Source: Nostoc sp. T09
GTDB taxonomy: Bacteria; Cyanobacteriota; Cyanobacteriia; Cyanobacteriales; Nostocaceae
Reading direction: 5' to 3'
Length of the DNA stretch: 64,000 nucleotides
Assembly: GCF_002154695.1 (NCBI RefSeq)
Contig: NZ_MTAV01000131.1
Coordinates: 1-64,000, forward strand
The position numbers were made by a program, and so were the translations under genes. Under the pieces are notes generated by a model. The model had not been told where the DNA came from. It saw only the letters and a program-made list of their open reading frames with translations, and ran no database searches. This document shows positions 52,295-62,086 of this stretch, piece by piece. How positions within the stretch are numbered: the first letter of the stretch is position 1; each line of letters begins with the position of its first letter.

Positions 52295-53491
52295 TCAGTA
52301 TGGCTTGTAGCCATAGAGCCAAGTTTGAAAATCATCATTATTTGCTAATTGCGATCGCTCTTGCATTTGTCTTTCAGATGTCTCAGTATCGGTTTCGTAA
52401 TAGCGCATCTCACCCAAGGCGCTACGACCTTGAATAACTTGTGTGCGCTCAATGCGCCGCTGTTCATACCTAATTAGAGCTGCTTCCAGAGTAGATTTCT
52501 GGGACAAACACGCTTGCAGTTCATATGCATCTTCAAAACTAGAATTTGCTCCCTGCGCCATAGCAGGTGCCATTGGATGGGCAGCATCGCCTAAAAGTGT
52601 GACTCTGCCTTGACTCCAATGGCTCAATGGTGGGCGATCGCAGATAGGATGTTCCTTGATTTCCTCCGCTGGTGTTGCTTCTACAACCGCTCGAAAGGAT
52701 TTGTCCCAGTCTTTTAATTCATGAAGAATACGAGATTTGACTTGTTCGGCACTTTGAGAAAGAGAGCAATCTGGTAAAAATTTACGACTAATCCAACTGG
52801 TATAGCCATCACCCACATTGAGCAGGTACATGAACTGTTTATTACCTTTAATAAAAACTAGATCGTAGGAATTAAACAGTTCGTGGTTATATTTGATGAC
52901 TGAACGCCAACACATACTGCGCAAATAATTAGGCTTACCTTCACCAGTTAAAGTTTCTCTAATAACAGAGTTGACGCCATCAGCACCAATTAGTAAATCT
53001 GCATTTACTGTATTTCCACCATCAAAATAGATTTCCACATTGCTGTCATTTTGTTTAAAGCCGATGCAGCGATGATTCAGATGGATAATGTCTGATGGCA
53101 ATCTGGATGCCAGAACTTGCTGTAAATTCCACCACCAAACAATGATAAATGTCTGTCCGTATTTCTCTAAATACTTGGCTGTGTTAGCCCGGATTGTTTC
53201 TCCACTAACATTTTTTAAAGCTGTCTGACGAAGTTCAGTGCCAGAAATTTTAAGACTCTCGACTATTCCCGGGGAAATCGCTTCTAGACAGTTCAAGCCG
53301 TTGGGACTTAGTCCTAGACCAGTACCAGCTGGGCGAAACTCTTGTGCTTTTTCGTATACCTGAACATCAAATCCTTTGTTTCGTAGTGCAATAGCAGTAG
53401 CCAAACCACCTGGACCAGCACCGATAATCGCAATTTTTGCTACTTTATGTTTTTCTGAGTTCTGGGTTAGAGCCTGTTCTTGTATATTCAT
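52295..53491 (-). CDS. FAD-dependent monooxygenase
   Basis: About 398 residues from the ATG at 53491. The dinucleotide fold is IAIIGAGPGGLATAIALR with the acidic ribose ligand in VQVYEKAQEF. DLLIGADGVNSVIR matches the DG motif, and LLGDAAHPMAPAMAQGANSS is the GD motif of class A flavoprotein aromatic hydroxylases. It may act as a salicylate- or zeaxanthin-epoxidase-like hydroxylase. The substrate is not deducible from context. Confidence 0.9.
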   Translation of the reverse strand: MNIQEQALTQNSEKHKVAKIAIIGAGPGGLATAIALRNKGFDVQVYEKAQEFRPAGTGLGLSPNGLNCLEAISPGIVESLKISGTELRQTALKNVSGETIRANTAKYLEKYGQTFIIVWWWNLQQVLASRLPSDIIHLNHRCIGFKQNDSNVEIYFDGGNTVNADLLIGADGVNSVIRETLTGEGKPNYLRSMCWRSVIKYNHELFNSYDLVFIKGNKQFMYLLNVGDGYTSWISRKFLPDCSLSQSAEQVKSRILHELKDWDKSFRAVVEATPAEEIKEHPICDRPPLSHWSQGRVTLLGDAAHPMAPAMAQGANSSFEDAYELQACLSQKSTLEAALIRYEQRRIERTQVIQGRSALGEMRYYETDTETSERQMQERSQLANNDDFQTWLYGYKPY

Positions 53492-53574
53492 ATTACTTTT
53501 TAGGCTAAACTTCAATTACATTAGTTAAAAAAAGCCTTATAAAGATATATCAAATCTTAAATATAATCTTAAAT

Positions 53575-53691
53575 ATATAGTACTCATATTTGATTTTTTA
53601 AAAAATTCATTACAACTCCAATAGCATTTTTTACTGTTTCCTGTTTCCTCCCTATGTAAGTAATTTTAGGAATCAAATCGGATTGCTATAG
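53575..53691. mobile_element. 117-bp MITE-like element, copy 3
   Basis: It begins TATAGTACTCATATTTGATT and ends AATCAAATCGGATTGCTATA, with a TTCCTGTTTCC-like centre. Both ends match the element at 19705-19820. The internal sequence is more diverged than in the other two copies. It is flanked by unusually AT-rich DNA upstream of the 53907 gene. Confidence 0.65.
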
Positions 53692-53906
53692 ATACCTGTA
53701 CAAAGGTTTTTAAATATTTTAGCAATTAATAAAAAAATTAAATATGTAAAAAAAATCTTGATTTTCAAAATTTTTAATTGAAAAAATAAAATTTTATACC
53801 TTTAGAGAGTAGACTTTTCGATAAATAAAGGTTAAGAAATAGACAAGATAAAATTTTAGGCTTACTGTTAATTTCATGTAGGCATAAATAGAGCCATCTA
53901 GAAATT

Positions 53907-54638
53907 ATGCAAGAGTATTACAAAGAAGACCTCGCATTTATTCATGATGTTGGTTTTAATGATTATGCTCTCAAATCTGCTCCAGGCATCTTAAAAATTC
54001 TGGCTGAAAATAACATTCGAGAAGGGCTGATATTAGACTTAGGTTGTGGTAGCGGCTTATCGGCGCAAGAATTCACGAAAGCTGGCTATCATGTTTTGGG
54101 AGTTGACATCTCTGAGTCGATGATTGCAATCGCACGTGCAAGAGTACCAAATGCTGAGTTTCTCATTGGCTCACTGTTTCAGGTTGATATCCCACCATGC
54201 AATGTTGTGACATCGATTAGTGAATGTCTTAACTACCTGTTCGATCAAAACAGCGATCGCCAAACGCTAATTAATCTTTTCCAACGCATATATAGCGCCT
54301 TAACTCCTGGCGGTGTATTCATCTTCGACATTGCAGAACCAGGACAGGTTACAGAAGGAATAACTAAGGGATTTACTGAAGGTAAAGATTGGGTAGTACT
54401 TGTTGAAAAAGAGGAAAATCAGGAGAAAAGCATTTTAACCCGTCGGATTATCAGCTTTCGCAAAGTGGGGGTACACTACAGACGGGATGATGAAGTACAT
54501 TACCAGCAGTTATACGAAGCGACAGATATTGCCAATGAACTCCATCAAGTTGGGTTTGAAGTTCAGACGATGCGTAATTATGGTGAATATGCTTTGCCAA
54601 AAGCTCATGCAGCCTTTATTGCACGGAAATCAAAATGA
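53907..54638 (+). CDS. Class I SAM-dependent methyltransferase
   Basis: A 243-residue enzyme. The motifs are LILDLGCGSGLSAQEF (SAM-binding), LGVDISESMIAIARARVP and the post-strand PPCNVVTSISECLNYL, then ALTPGGVFIFDIAEPG. No N-terminal extra domain is present. Small-molecule methyltransferases of this type act on acids or sulfur and nitrogen nucleophiles; none is indicated here. It is transcribed towards the dienelactone hydrolase gene, convergently. Confidence 0.87.
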   Translation: MQEYYKEDLAFIHDVGFNDYALKSAPGILKILAENNIREGLILDLGCGSGLSAQEFTKAGYHVLGVDISESMIAIARARVPNAEFLIGSLFQVDIPPCNVVTSISECLNYLFDQNSDRQTLINLFQRIYSALTPGGVFIFDIAEPGQVTEGITKGFTEGKDWVVLVEKEENQEKSILTRRIISFRKVGVHYRRDDEVHYQQLYEATDIANELHQVGFEVQTMRNYGEYALPKAHAAFIARKSK

Positions 54639-54711
54639 GTTCGTAGTTAGAACTTTAGTTTTTAATTTTTAAGTGCTAAAGCGATCGCTACGAACTCACT
54701 AAAATATGAGA

Positions 54712-55479
54712 TTAGGTTGTTTGCAACAATTCTACTTTTTTTAAGTTCTGTTGAAATAATTCCAAAACGTGCTTCCAAGCATCAGCAGATGCTTCTGCAT
54801 TGTAACTAGCTCGATGGTTGCAGAAAAAGCCGTGGTCTGCTCCGGAATAGCGAAAGACTGCATGAGGAATTTGATGTTTTTTCAACTCCGCTTCAATCTG
54901 CTCTATGTGTTCTAAGGGAATCCCCTTGTCCTCTAAGCCAAAGAAGGCGTATAGAGGATTTTTAATTTCGGCAGTGTGAGTAATAGTAGGCGCACCACCA
55001 CCAGGAGTCGAGGTGGGAATACCACCACCGTAGAAAGAAGCTGTAGCTTTGATATCTGGTAGTGTGGCAGCAAGGTAAACAACATGACCACCAAAACAAA
55101 AACCAATGGAACCGATCGCATCTTTTTGGACATTTGGTAAAGTTCGTAAATAAGCGATCGCCGCTTGAATATCGCTCAATATTTCATCGGCTTTGGTATG
55201 CTCTTTATGCTTCCTGCCAATCTCGATAGCGTCAGGAGTGTATCCAGCCTCGAAACCAGGAGCAATGCGTTGAAATAGAGCCGGAGCGATCGCTACATAT
55301 CCTTCTTGAGCAAGTCTCTCGGTTACTTCCCGAATGTGAATGTTAACCCCAAAAATTTCCTGAATCACGATTACAGCCGGAAATGTCCCTTCATTTGCTG
55401 GTTCAGCTAGGTAAGCATCAATTTGCAAATCACCGTTTGGGACTTTAACTTGACTAGTGCGAATTTCTCTATTTGTCAT
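54712..55479 (-). CDS. Dienelactone hydrolase family protein
   Basis: A 255-residue alpha/beta hydrolase. The nucleophile is Cys128 in GSIGFCFGGH, with the Asp in ALEDKGIP-like LEDKG and the His in GADHGFFCNH completing the triad. VIVIQEIFGVNIHIREVTE is characteristic of the dienelactone hydrolase start. The classical enzyme opens lactone rings in aromatic degradation, but many members are general esterases. No other aromatic-pathway gene is intact nearby. Confidence 0.9.
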   Translation of the reverse strand: MTNREIRTSQVKVPNGDLQIDAYLAEPANEGTFPAVIVIQEIFGVNIHIREVTERLAQEGYVAIAPALFQRIAPGFEAGYTPDAIEIGRKHKEHTKADEILSDIQAAIAYLRTLPNVQKDAIGSIGFCFGGHVVYLAATLPDIKATASFYGGGIPTSTPGGGAPTITHTAEIKNPLYAFFGLEDKGIPLEHIEQIEAELKKHQIPHAVFRYSGADHGFFCNHRASYNAEASADAWKHVLELFQQNLKKVELLQTT

Positions 55480-55577
55480 CTTGGGTAGCCTAAAATTTTG
55501 TTACTTTAATTACTACGTTAATTTGACCGATTTATCGTAGTATTAAAATCAAGTCAGAGATATTGTAGCGAAATAGC

Positions 55578-55991
55578 ATGATTCCCCAATACAGCAGCAA
55601 ACTGGAGGAAGCGAAAGTGTGGCTAGATGCAATCGATCATGTTCAAGTTACATCGCCTTCCGAAGTGGAGGATGCAATGCGATTTTTCTACGGCACAGTT
55701 CTGGGACTAACTGAAATTGCCAAGCCTGAGGCACTTAAAAACAATGGAGGCGCTTGGTATGGGCTGGGAAATATCCAGATCCACATCAGTATAGAGAATA
55801 ACTCCCATAATGAAGCGTCAAGACGACATATTTGTTTTCGAGTGCATAACTTGAATGCTTTTGAAGAGCATCTCAAAGCGCATGGGGTAGAAATTATTAG
55901 CGATCGCCAACTCATACCCGGATACAATCGCTTTTATATCCGCGATCCTGGCGGAAATCGTCTAGAGATAGCAATGGCACAGCATTCGTAA
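55578..55991 (+). CDS. VOC-family (glyoxalase-like) protein
   Basis: A 137-residue single-unit vicinal-oxygen-chelate protein. The paired beta-alpha-beta modules are DHVQVTSPSEVEDAMRFFYG and RHICFRVHNLNAFEEHL, ending NRFYIRDPGGNRLEIAMA. His25 (IDHVQV), the His in RRHICF and the C-terminal Glu fit the metal-binding set. It may be a lactoylglutathione lyase-, dioxygenase- or resistance-type member; nothing distinguishes these. It starts 98 bp from the divergent dienelactone hydrolase. Confidence 0.87.
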   Translation: MIPQYSSKLEEAKVWLDAIDHVQVTSPSEVEDAMRFFYGTVLGLTEIAKPEALKNNGGAWYGLGNIQIHISIENNSHNEASRRHICFRVHNLNAFEEHLKAHGVEIISDRQLIPGYNRFYIRDPGGNRLEIAMAQHS

Positions 55992-55995
55992 ATTT

Positions 55996-56035
55996 AAAAA
56001 AAGTAGCAGTTAGGCAAGAGCAACCCAACTGCTAC
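55996..56035 (-). terminator. Rho-independent terminator for the SsuE-like gene
   Basis: Reading on the minus strand, GTAGCAGTT and AACTGCTAC form a perfect 9-bp stem around a 15-base loop, followed directly by a run of seven T. It begins 30 bp after the SsuE-like stop codon. On the plus strand the stem has an A-run before it and no T-run after, so the terminator mainly serves the minus-strand gene. Confidence 0.7.
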
Positions 56036-56064
56036 TGGGAGCAGAAAGGAGTAAAGATTATTGG

Positions 56065-56628
56065 CTAACCAGCATGAGCGACTTCTTTTGTGGTTGAAGA
56101 AGTATTAATCGCTTTTACCAAATCATGCAAAACATCCTGTAGCCTCTGGGCAATTTCTGCATCTAGCTGAATACTGCCATCAGGTTGTACTTGAATTTGC
56201 TTATCGACACTGTAGATAGTACTGAGTATGTGCCGTCCTCCTAATTCTGACAGCACGGGTTTTAAAGCATACTCTATTGCCAATAAATGAGCGATCGTCC
56301 CGCCTGTTGCCAACGGAACTATGACTTTCCCCGCTAAGGCTTTTTGGGGTAACAAGTCCAAGAATGCTTTCAGGACACCTGTGTATGCTGCTTTGTAGAT
56401 GGGTGTTGCAATAATAACACCATCAGCTTTTGCTAAAATAGCTTTCGGTTTTTCTAAAGCTGGACTATCGTAACGTCCAAATGCTAAATCTTCAGCAGGA
56501 ATGTCACGCACCGAAATAATATCTACTGTGAAGCCTTGCTGCACAAGAATTTTGCTTGCATACTCCAGTAAAGAGTAGGTTCGGGAAGGATGGGAAGGGC
56601 TACCTGCGATCGCTAAAATGTGGGGCAT
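56065..56628 (-). CDS. ssuE: NADPH-dependent FMN reductase, SsuE-like
   Basis: A 187-residue flavodoxin-fold reductase. The FMN-phosphate loop is AIAGSPSHPSRTYSLLEYAS, with ADGVIIATPIYKAAYTGVLK and VIVPLATGGTIAHLLAIEYA near the flavin ring. It should reduce FMN with NADPH to feed the SsuD-like monooxygenase encoded 230 bp upstream on the same strand. The extra C-terminus (STTKEVAHAG) has no clear motif. A terminator follows the gene. Confidence 0.9.
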   Translation of the reverse strand: MPHILAIAGSPSHPSRTYSLLEYASKILVQQGFTVDIISVRDIPAEDLAFGRYDSPALEKPKAILAKADGVIIATPIYKAAYTGVLKAFLDLLPQKALAGKVIVPLATGGTIAHLLAIEYALKPVLSELGGRHILSTIYSVDKQIQVQPDGSIQLDAEIAQRLQDVLHDLVKAINTSSTTKEVAHAG

Positions 56629-56858
56629 GGTTTGAAGTTCTCCTGGGAATTATATTTGAAGAAAGGCAGGAGGCAGAGGGCAGGAGGCGGAAGGAAAGCC
56701 CAGGAATAAGTATGTTCGGATTTAAGTAGGAAGAAGTTTTTAGCTTATTCATAAATAAATCTCAGGGCTTGTATGCTTTTTTGTTTTGAGGCAAAAGTTT
56801 TACTGAAAAACTTAATTTAACCTTCTGCCCTCTGCCATCTGCCTTACTACTTAAATGT

Positions 56859-58019
56859 TTAATCTACAGTCGCTGCTGCTGTTTTATTAACTTGTTGTTT
56901 GGGAAATTCACGATTGGCAACTATTTCGCCAAACGGACTAGTCATCTGTGGTTCGATGGCAGGTAAATTTTCTAAAGGCAAATGTGGGAAGAGTAATTCG
57001 GCGACACGATACGCTTCTTCTAAATGAGGATAGCCAGAAAAGATGAAAGTCTCAATCCCTAAATTTGTATATTCCAACATTCTGCGAGCCACAGTATCAG
57101 GATCGCCGACTAAAGCAGTCCCCGCACCACCGCGCACTAAACCAATTCCTGCCCATAAATTGGGGCTAATTTCTAAAGCGTCCCGGCTACCTTTGTGTAA
57201 TTCTTGCATCCGGCGCTGCCCTTCTGAGTCCATGCGGGCGTAAGCTTGTTGAGTTTTGGCGATCGCATCTTCATCTACATAGCGAATTAAATCATTTGCC
57301 GCATCCCAAGCTTTGCTTTCGGTTTCTCTGACAATTACGTGTAGCCTTATACCAAAGCGGATTGTCCGTCCTTGTGCTTCTGCTAGCCGACGCACTGAGG
57401 CAATTTTTTCAGCAACTTGTGCAGGTGTTTCCCCCCAAGTTAAGTAAACATCCACGTGTTTAGCAGCGATTTCTTGCGCAATCGGTGAAGAACCACCAAA
57501 CCACAAAGGCGGATAAGGTTTTTGTACAGGTGGAAACAGTATCTTGCCATCTTGGACGTTGAGATAGTCGCCTTGAAAATTAGTCACTTCGCTTGCTGCT
57601 ATTTGCCGCCACACTGTCAAAAATTCGTCTGTAAGTTTGTAGCGATCGTCATGCGAAAGATGCAAACCATCTCCTGCCAATTCCACAGGATCGCCACCTG
57701 TAACCACGTTAATCAGCAAACGCCCACCGGAAATGCGATCGAACGTTGCAGCCATGCGTGCAGCTACTCCAGGTGACATCAACCCCGGACGAATTGCTAC
57801 CAAAAACCGCATTCTTTTCGTATGGGTTACTAGCGTTGATGCCAAAATCCACGCATCTTCACAAGAACGCCCTGTAGGTAATAAAGCCCCTGTAAAACCC
57901 AAATGATCCACGGCTTGAGCAATCTGTCGCCAGTAATCAAAGTTTACTGCCCGCCCACCTATTGCGGTGCCAAGATAGCGTCCTTCTCCGTGTGTGGGGA
58001 TAAACCAAAGTAGTTGCAT
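56859..58019 (-). CDS. ssuD: FMNH2-dependent alkanesulfonate monooxygenase, SsuD-like
   Basis: A 386-residue TIM-barrel enzyme from the ATG at 58019 ([18 protein letters not shown]). LDAVD-like bacterial-luciferase landmarks include [40 protein letters not shown] and [18 protein letters not shown]. It oxygenates alkanesulfonates to aldehyde and sulfite using reduced FMN from SsuE. The length equals the family norm. The His and Arg positions of the active site appear present. Confidence 0.93.
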   Translation of the reverse strand: MQLLWFIPTHGEGRYLGTAIGGRAVNFDYWRQIAQAVDHLGFTGALLPTGRSCEDAWILASTLVTHTKRMRFLVAIRPGLMSPGVAARMAATFDRISGGRLLINVVTGGDPVELAGDGLHLSHDDRYKLTDEFLTVWRQIAASEVTNFQGDYLNVQDGKILFPPVQKPYPPLWFGGSSPIAQEIAAKHVDVYLTWGETPAQVAEKIASVRRLAEAQGRTIRFGIRLHVIVRETESKAWDAANDLIRYVDEDAIAKTQQAYARMDSEGQRRMQELHKGSRDALEISPNLWAGIGLVRGGAGTALVGDPDTVARRMLEYTNLGIETFIFSGYPHLEEAYRVAELLFPHLPLENLPAIEPQMTSPFGEIVANREFPKQQVNKTAAATVD

Positions 58020-58176
58020 AATCCCTAATTTAATGTGGCTGCAAAATCTGATTACTTTCAATACTACGGTAAATGCGTCGATATACCGTATTTATTTGTC
58101 ATCTTAATAATATTACACAGATGAAGGGGGAAAGCAATATATTTACCAAAGGCAAGAAACACAAGGAGAAGAATTA

Positions 58177-58239
58177 ATGACTCTTGACGCAGCACTCTTT
58201 CAAGGTAGCCATTCAACCCCGTTTTGGAACCAAGCATGA
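58177..58239 (+). CDS. Possible 20-codon peptide with a strong ribosome-binding site
   Basis: ATG at 58177 is preceded by AAGGAG at ideal spacing and opens a short frame, MTLDAALFQGSHSTPFWNQA, ending at TGA 58237-58239. It lies on the opposite strand to the flanking sulfur genes. It could be a leader peptide, a small protein, or the first codons of a lost gene. No downstream plus-strand gene follows, so its role is unclear. Confidence 0.4.
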   Translation: MTLDAALFQGSHSTPFWNQA

Positions 58240-58251
58240 AAAGTTTTCATT

Positions 58252-58324
58252 TGGTAGGGTGCGTTATGGACTTTAGTCCTAACGCACCGAAAATCTTGGA
58301 TAATGCGGTGCGTTAGCCTACTGG
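58252..58324. repeat. GGTGCGTTA / TAACGCACC dispersed hairpin
   Basis: GTAGGGTGCGTTATGG and CCTAACGCACCG form an imperfect stem-loop, followed by another arm, GCGGTGCGTTAGCCTA. The same words occur in the repeat at 38431-38567. It fills part of the 58020-58450 gap and has no coding content. Confidence 0.5.
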
Positions 58325-58450
58325 CGTGGCAAGGCTAAAGTTGTGCATTAGATTTCTAATTGATAGGGCGCTAAAGCGCAACTACGAACATTTTTTATTG
58401 CAACATTTTAGTCTTGTCACGCCACTACTTTTGAAGGATTCATGGTATGT

Positions 58451-59635
58451 CTAAGTCAGAGAATTCACACCCAAGGCTCGTTTTCCCAAAGACAACCAAA
58501 TTGCATCATTTTGTGGGGTATGAATGCGGCTGCAAAGAACATCGCGATAGTAACGTTCTAAAGGATTATGACGTGATAAGCCTGGATTACCAATAAGTTC
58601 GAGTCCTTTTTCGACGGCGCGAATGGCATTACTCGTGGTGAGATATTTCACAGTTTGCGCCTGTAAACCTACGTTGCTGTCATACTCTGCGCGATCAATA
58701 TCGTTGGCTAAACCATAAATTAGGCGATCGCTAGCGTAGAGCAAAGCTTCAATTTCGCCGATCGCCGATTGAAAGCGGGGTAGAGTTGCTAAACTAGCTC
58801 CTAAATTAGTAGGCGATCGCTCATTCAAATAACTCACTAGCCAATCTCGCGCAGCTTTGGCTACGCCCTGATACAATGCACTCAACCACAGGCTCACACC
58901 AGCTAATTGCAGCGGATCGGGAGATGACCAAGCTTTCAAGGGGCGAATATCCAAAGCATACTCTGAAGGAATCAAGACATCTTCTAAAATCAAATCGTGG
59001 CTACCAGTTGCTCGCATTCCCAAGTGATCCCAAGTTTCGTCAATGCGGAGGCCTGGAACATCACGAACGACAAGAAAATTACCAACTCGCGGTTCTGCTT
59101 CTGTGGTTCGCGCCCAAACAATGAAATAACGCAAAATTGGGCTGCCTGTAGTGTATTGTTTATGACCATTTAATAGCCAACCCTTAGCAGTCTGTTGGGC
59201 AGTGGTTGCAGGTAGTCCACCCCTCGCAGGTGTACCCAACTCTGGTTCCACACGAGCAGCATTTAATAAGGCAATACCTTCTACCGATTCACGACACAAT
59301 CGTTCGTAAATCACAGGATTCCAGCGACGGGTGCGAGCAGCATTGACGTGTTGTAGATAGTGCATCGTCAATACTAAGGCAGTAGCACCATCCCCACTAG
59401 CTATTGTTTCAATCACTCGGCTAACAGCGGCATATCCTAAATCTTGACCACCAAACTCTTTGGGAACAGTCAGATTTAGTAGCTGCGCTTGTTGAAGAGC
59501 CGCAAAGTTCTCAAAAGGGAAAGAGCGATCGCGATCGTGGACAGCAGCGCGCGTCGCAAAGTCAGCAGCTAGGGCGGCGACACGCTGAAATAAATCTGTG
59601 GTAGGTGTCACTGGATATGTATCAACTTTTACCAT
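58451..59635 (-). CDS. Acyl-CoA-dehydrogenase-fold flavin monooxygenase, SfnB/DszC-like
   Basis: A 394-residue protein of the acyl-CoA dehydrogenase fold. FENFAALQQAQLLNLTVPKE and FGGQDLGYAAVSRVIETIAS are N-terminal helices; TAKGWLLNGHKQYTTGSP and WDHLGMRATGSHDLILEDV are the middle beta domain; the C-terminus has ELIGNPGLSRHNPLERYYRD. Members placed with ssu genes (SfnB, DszC-like) oxidise sulfones or thioethers with reduced flavin rather than dehydrogenating acyl-CoA. The neighbourhood supports that reading; the substrate is inferred. Confidence 0.85.
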   Translation of the reverse strand: MVKVDTYPVTPTTDLFQRVAALAADFATRAAVHDRDRSFPFENFAALQQAQLLNLTVPKEFGGQDLGYAAVSRVIETIASGDGATALVLTMHYLQHVNAARTRRWNPVIYERLCRESVEGIALLNAARVEPELGTPARGGLPATTAQQTAKGWLLNGHKQYTTGSPILRYFIVWARTTEAEPRVGNFLVVRDVPGLRIDETWDHLGMRATGSHDLILEDVLIPSEYALDIRPLKAWSSPDPLQLAGVSLWLSALYQGVAKAARDWLVSYLNERSPTNLGASLATLPRFQSAIGEIEALLYASDRLIYGLANDIDRAEYDSNVGLQAQTVKYLTTSNAIRAVEKGLELIGNPGLSRHNPLERYYRDVLCSRIHTPQNDAIWLSLGKRALGVNSLT

Positions 59636-59897
59636 AGTTACTTCTTCTGTGTCAGCAAAGGATGAGTGAGCAGATATTTACACGCGATGTCCGAGGTATT
59701 GTTTTGTTAGAATCTGGTTGTATCAAAGATAGAGAAGACAGTTCTCATAATTAGTAATCGAAAAGTTTATCATTGCTGTATTGATGATTTTTTGATGAAA
59801 ATTACCCAGACTTACCCCAAGTTTTAGTTTCTCGAAACTATTTCTATACAGGAAATTGAGCAAGAACAACCTTTAGTTAGAATAACATTCTCAGTGA

Positions 59898-60056
59898 ATG
59901 ACCTTGCCACAAGTCTATACTTCAGCTTTAGGTGCGTTAAAGCTGTCACTTTCTCAAGCGCTCAAATCCTTACATAGCCGTAACACAACAGCAGTTTTGC
60001 AAAGAGAAAATCTCCACCGCGAACTGCTTATCCTACTGAATAATTTAGTTGAATAA
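59898..60056 (+). CDS. Possible 52-codon small protein
   Basis: An ATG at 59898 opens a frame to TAA 60054-60056, MTLPQVYTSALGALKLSLSQ and then ALKSLHSRN... ELLILLNNLVE, which looks helical and amphipathic. No ribosome-binding site is obvious and no family is recognised. It lies in the 516-bp gap between two minus-strand sulfur genes. It may be a remnant of a larger gene. Confidence 0.3.
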   Translation: MTLPQVYTSALGALKLSLSQALKSLHSRNTTAVLQRENLHRELLILLNNLVE

Positions 60057-60065
60057 TCAAAAATA

Positions 60066-60101
60066 TAGCAGCCAAAAATTATTGTAGATTCCTGGCTGCT
60101 A
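60066..60101 (-). terminator. Probable terminator downstream of the SsuC-like gene
   Basis: On the minus strand TAGCAGCC, a 20-base AT-rich loop and GGCTGCTA form an 8-bp stem, followed by TATTTTTGATT. It begins about 50 bp after the SsuC-like stop codon. The T-run is interrupted, so confidence is moderate. Confidence 0.55.
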
Positions 60102-60152
60102 CTGAAGTGCTTTATCTGTAATGCTAATGAATAGCAAACTTACAAATTTGAG

Positions 60153-61001
60153 TTAGGCCTTTGTATAACTAGGATTCCATTGCAACCAGTAATTTTCCAA
60201 AGATCTAGCGATCGCATCTGCTAATTTACCAAATAAGGCATAGAGCAAAATGCTTACGACCACAACATCTGTTTGCATAAATTCTCTAGCGTTCATTGCC
60301 ATATAACCAATACCAGAATCAGCAGCTATTGTTTCAGCAACAATGAGTGTCAACCACATAATACCTAAGGAAAAACGGACTCCTACCAAAATAGAAGATA
60401 ATGCTCCTGGAAGAATAATTCGCCAAAATAAACCCCAGGTATTTAAACCATAAACTTTTCCCATCTCGATTAATCCTGGATCGACACTACGAATTCCATG
60501 AAAAGTATTTAAATAAATGGGAAACATTACGCCCAAAGATACAAGAAATAATCTAGCTTCATCTCCAATACCAAACCACAAAATGACCAAGGGAATTAAT
60601 GCTAAGTTAGGTATATTACGCAGCATTTGAATAGAAGTATCTAACAATTTCTCAGCAAGGGGAGAAATGCCATTGACTAAACCTAAGATAAAGCCAATAC
60701 TTCCACCAATTAAAAAGCCAGAAATTGCTCTTGTAGCACTAATAGCAATATTTCTAAATAGTTCGCCTGTTTGAGCTAAATGAACAGCAGCTCCCACAAC
60801 ACTTAAAGGTGCAGGCAAAATTCGCGTAGGTATTATCCCTACAGAAGATAATAACTGCCACACAACAATTATGAATAGAGGTACGAACCAGGGAATTAAG
60901 GATTGAATATGGCGATTCTTAAGGAATAGTAATTTTAACTTTTGCTTTTTCATAGCCTGTCTTGATGGAAGATTGTGAGGAGTAGAAGAGATACTTTTCA
61001 T
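60153..61001 (-). CDS. ssuC: Aliphatic sulfonate ABC transporter permease, SsuC-like
   Basis: A 282-residue inner-membrane permease of the taurine/nitrate/sulfonate type. It begins with a basic cytosolic stretch (KKQKLKLLFLKNRHIQS), then six membrane helices. The EAA-type loop is GMVKVYGLN-like (EMGKVYGLNTWGLFWRIILP), coupling to an ATPase. LIVAETIAADSGIGYMAMNA is a hallmark end segment. Partners should be the SsuA-like protein at the right edge and an SsuB ATPase that is not in this window. Confidence 0.92.
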   Translation of the reverse strand: MKSISSTPHNLPSRQAMKKQKLKLLFLKNRHIQSLIPWFVPLFIIVVWQLLSSVGIIPTRILPAPLSVVGAAVHLAQTGELFRNIAISATRAISGFLIGGSIGFILGLVNGISPLAEKLLDTSIQMLRNIPNLALIPLVILWFGIGDEARLFLVSLGVMFPIYLNTFHGIRSVDPGLIEMGKVYGLNTWGLFWRIILPGALSSILVGVRFSLGIMWLTLIVAETIAADSGIGYMAMNAREFMQTDVVVVSILLYALFGKLADAIARSLENYWLQWNPSYTKA

Positions 61002-61059
61002 GTGAATGTTGTATTTTTGAATCGTGTTCTATGAAGTAGCTAGATAAAGTTGTGAGTAA

Positions 61060-61872
61060 CTAACTTTTCCAAGCAGCAATAACAGTAATCGGTAGTTCTT
61101 CTGTAAATATTCCTGAAGGCTCTACTTTTAGTAGAGATTCTTTGAGGTCTTTCTCAAATTTATGGCGATTTTCTCCAACAAAAGATGGTAGACAGAAAGC
61201 CGTAGAATACAGATAACCGAGGTAAGTATCAATTGTCCAAGATTTTTCGTATTTAACTTCATACGTGGCTTGACGAGGGAATGATGATTTCGCCAAAATT
61301 TCTTCATGAGAAACTGCCAAAGGTTGCCATACGCCTTTACCACCTTGACCTGTACGGCGTTGTTCACCTAACCAGCGTTTGACAACTGAAATTGCTGTTG
61401 TTTTCCACGGATGGTCACTATTCCAAGGGTCTTCATGAGTTTTGATAATGGCAAGACCACCATGATCAGTAAGTAGATTGTATATACGTTCTATTACCAA
61501 TTCTCGCTGCATCCAGTGAAAAGCTCTACCAATTGTCACTAGCTGGAATTTACCAACAGCAGGAGAGATATTTTCTGCCCTATCTTGTACCCAACTAATA
61601 TTTGTAGCTCCCAGTTCTACTGCTTGCTGTTGTGCTTCTAGAAGCATATCTGCATCGGGATCTAAACCGATGACTTCTTGAAAGCGATCGCGTAAAGGAA
61701 TTGCAATTAACCCCGCACCACAGCCCAAATCTAGTAGCCTTCCTTTACCATCTAGTTGAAATTTCTCTGCGAGCGAATCAAACAAAACAGGTGGATACTG
61801 GGGTCTGTAGCGAGCATAATACCAAGCTGCGCCTTCAAATAAGGTAGGATCGTAAGTGGGAATTGTTGTCAT
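61060..61872 (-). CDS. Class I SAM-dependent methyltransferase
   Basis: A 270-residue enzyme. It begins with a helical AWYYARYRPQYPPVLFDSLA. Motif I is GRLLDLGCGAGLIAIPLRDR, followed by VIGLDPDADMLLEAQQQAVE, VTIGRAFHWMQRELVI and a helical C-terminal domain. The F-H-W segment after strand 4 is typical of small-molecule methyltransferases of the UbiE/Methyltransf_11 type. It sits inside the sulfur cluster, 59 bp from ssuC. That could mean methylation of a sulfur compound, but this is inference. Confidence 0.85.
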   Translation of the reverse strand: MTTIPTYDPTLFEGAAWYYARYRPQYPPVLFDSLAEKFQLDGKGRLLDLGCGAGLIAIPLRDRFQEVIGLDPDADMLLEAQQQAVELGATNISWVQDRAENISPAVGKFQLVTIGRAFHWMQRELVIERIYNLLTDHGGLAIIKTHEDPWNSDHPWKTTAISVVKRWLGEQRRTGQGGKGVWQPLAVSHEEILAKSSFPRQATYEVKYEKSWTIDTYLGYLYSTAFCLPSFVGENRHKFEKDLKESLLKVEPSGIFTEELPITVIAAWKS

Positions 61873-62086
61873 ATAAGTAATGCGAGAGATGTCTAATTGA
61901 TGGTATTCACAAATTCAGTTTTTATTGAGCGAACAACCGCATTAAGTTTGATAGTTAAGCCATTAATAGAAGCCTTAATTCGTAGGGTAAGCATTGCCCA
62001 CCTTACAGAATTCTTGATTTTAAATCATGATTGAGGATGGCTATATAATCAAAAGTTTTGCGGTTATCCTCTAAGAATCTCAACTA

